From Paraburkholderia fynbosensis (lineage in GTDB: Bacteria; Pseudomonadota; Gammaproteobacteria; Burkholderiales; Burkholderiaceae), in contig NZ_CADIKI010000017.1 in NCBI RefSeq assembly GCF_902859935.1, positions 1 to 64,000 of the forward strand: DNA of 64,000 nucleotides. The letters run 5' to 3'. The notes beneath the pieces are model-generated. The model saw only the letters and a list, made by a program, of their open reading frames with translations, was not told the DNA's origin and made no database searches. A program made the position numbers and the translations under genes. Positions 63,352 to 64,000 of this stretch are shown piece by piece. Every line of letters begins with the position of its first letter. The stretch's first letter is position 1.

Positions 63352-63867
63352 TTACGGCTGCGCCGCCGAAGCGCCGTCGTTCGGATCCAGCGCGGCGACC
63401 TTCTCGTGCAGCCATTTTTCGACCGATGGGAACACGAACTTGCTGACATCGCCGCCCAGCTGCGCGATCTCGCGCACGATCGTGCCCGAGATGAACTGGT
63501 ACTGGTCGGACGGCGTCATGAACATGGTTTCGACGTCGGGCAGCAAATAGCGGTTCATGCCCGCCATCTGGAACTCATATTCGAAGTCCGACACGGCGCG
63601 CAAGCCACGCACGATCACCCGTGCGTTATTGCTGCGCACGAAGTCCTTCAGCAGTCCCTTGAAGCTCATCACCTGGACGTTCGGGTAGTGCCCGAGCACC
63701 TCGTGAGCGATGTCGAGGCGTTCTTCCAGCGTAAAGAACGGCTTCTTGTTGCGGCTATCGGCAACGCCCACCACCAGCGTGTCGAAAATGCTCGACGCGC
63801 GCCGAACGAGGTCTTCGTGACCGCGCGTCAGCGGGTCAAACGTGCCCGGGTACACGGCGACTACCAT
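63352..63867 (-). CDS. coaD: Phosphopantetheine adenylyltransferase
   Basis: A 171-residue nucleotidyltransferase of coenzyme A synthesis that adenylylates 4'-phosphopantetheine. The (H/T)xGH motif is TRGH in VYPGTFDPLTRGHEDLVRRA, and the second signature NNARVIVRGLRAVSDFEYEFQMAGMN and TMFMTPSDQYQFISGTIVREIA follow. Start 63867 has AGGAG 7 bases upstream and matches the family; the longer frame does not. It lies upstream of the ferredoxin gene. Confidence 0.97.
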   Translation of the reverse strand: MVVAVYPGTFDPLTRGHEDLVRRASSIFDTLVVGVADSRNKKPFFTLEERLDIAHEVLGHYPNVQVMSFKGLLKDFVRSNNARVIVRGLRAVSDFEYEFQMAGMNRYLLPDVETMFMTPSDQYQFISGTIVREIAQLGGDVSKFVFPSVEKWLHEKVAALDPNDGASAAQP

Positions 63868-63978
63868 GAGACTTCTCCTCTCTTCAGACAAAGGGCACGT
63901 CAAAGCGTCCACACGACGCATTTGGCACCGACCGCGCTCGTGACGTCAAACCGCCCGGCGCCTGTTTTAGAACGCGCA

Positions 63979-64000
63979 TTATTCCTTATTTTCGCGCTGC
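63979..64000 (-). CDS. Possible 3' end of the gene upstream of coaD
   Basis: The minus strand from the window edge reads QRENKE then TAA (stop at 63979). The 16S rRNA methyltransferase gene rsmD commonly precedes coaD, and its C-terminus could look like this. Only six codons are visible, so this is a tentative call from gene order. Confidence 0.3.

Overview
This window looks like a chromosomal segment from a Betaproteobacterium of the Burkholderia/Paraburkholderia group. DNA and codon use are GC-rich. The housekeeping blocks kdsD-kdsC-lptC-lptA-lptB-rpoN-hpf-ptsN-hprK-rapZ and mutY-mutM / TPR-lolB-ispE-tRNA-Gln-prs-rplY-pth are in the order I associate with that group. The genus is inferred from gene order and protein similarity from memory, not from a search.

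Region 1 (1-11 kb) holds the 3' end of ilvA and a cN-I type 5'-nucleotidase overlapping queF. Next is a D-amino-acid catabolic cluster: RidA, N-acyl-D-amino-acid deacylase and an RpiR-type regulator, with a divergent PLP-dependent D-serine-deaminase-like enzyme. Then come a DHA2 drug exporter with its MarR regulator, an EcsC protein, an HSL-type esterase and a secreted CHRD protein.

Region 2 (11-22 kb) is an accessory signalling block. A 1472-residue BvgS/EvgS-like hybrid kinase lies just downstream of an aquaporin with an altered selectivity filter. Three consecutive RcsB-like response regulators lie upstream on the same strand, separated by AT-rich spacers. An MFS transporter with a divergent LysR regulator follows.

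Region 3 (22-28 kb) is a respiratory operon for a ba3-type terminal oxidase: a 58-residue IIa-like subunit, CuA subunit II and subunit I. It also encodes three multihaem c-type cytochromes with seven CXXCH motifs in total. A perfect FNR/ANR-type box lies in its long leader.

Region 4 (28-44 kb) carries a chemotaxis receptor, a DUF4239-like membrane protein, ssb, an MFS transporter, uvrA (with a 13-bp tandem duplication at its start), an AI-2E family protein and a PepSY protein behind a Fur-like box. It continues with purU, a Nudix protein, a LysE exporter, apt and a Kef-type antiporter.

Region 5 (44-64 kb) is core: KDO synthesis and LPS transport, sigma-54 and the PTS-Ntr/HprK/RapZ genes, base-excision repair (mutM, mutY), lolB, ispE, tRNA-Gln(UUG), prs, rplY, pth, hisC, ferredoxin and coaD. 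It holds the most conspicuous non-coding structures: a promoter inside ispE, a three-hairpin prs-rplY spacer, and three 49-bp tandem palindromic units before hisC. No insertion sequence, phage or CRISPR array was seen. All family assignments come from reading motifs; no database was consulted.
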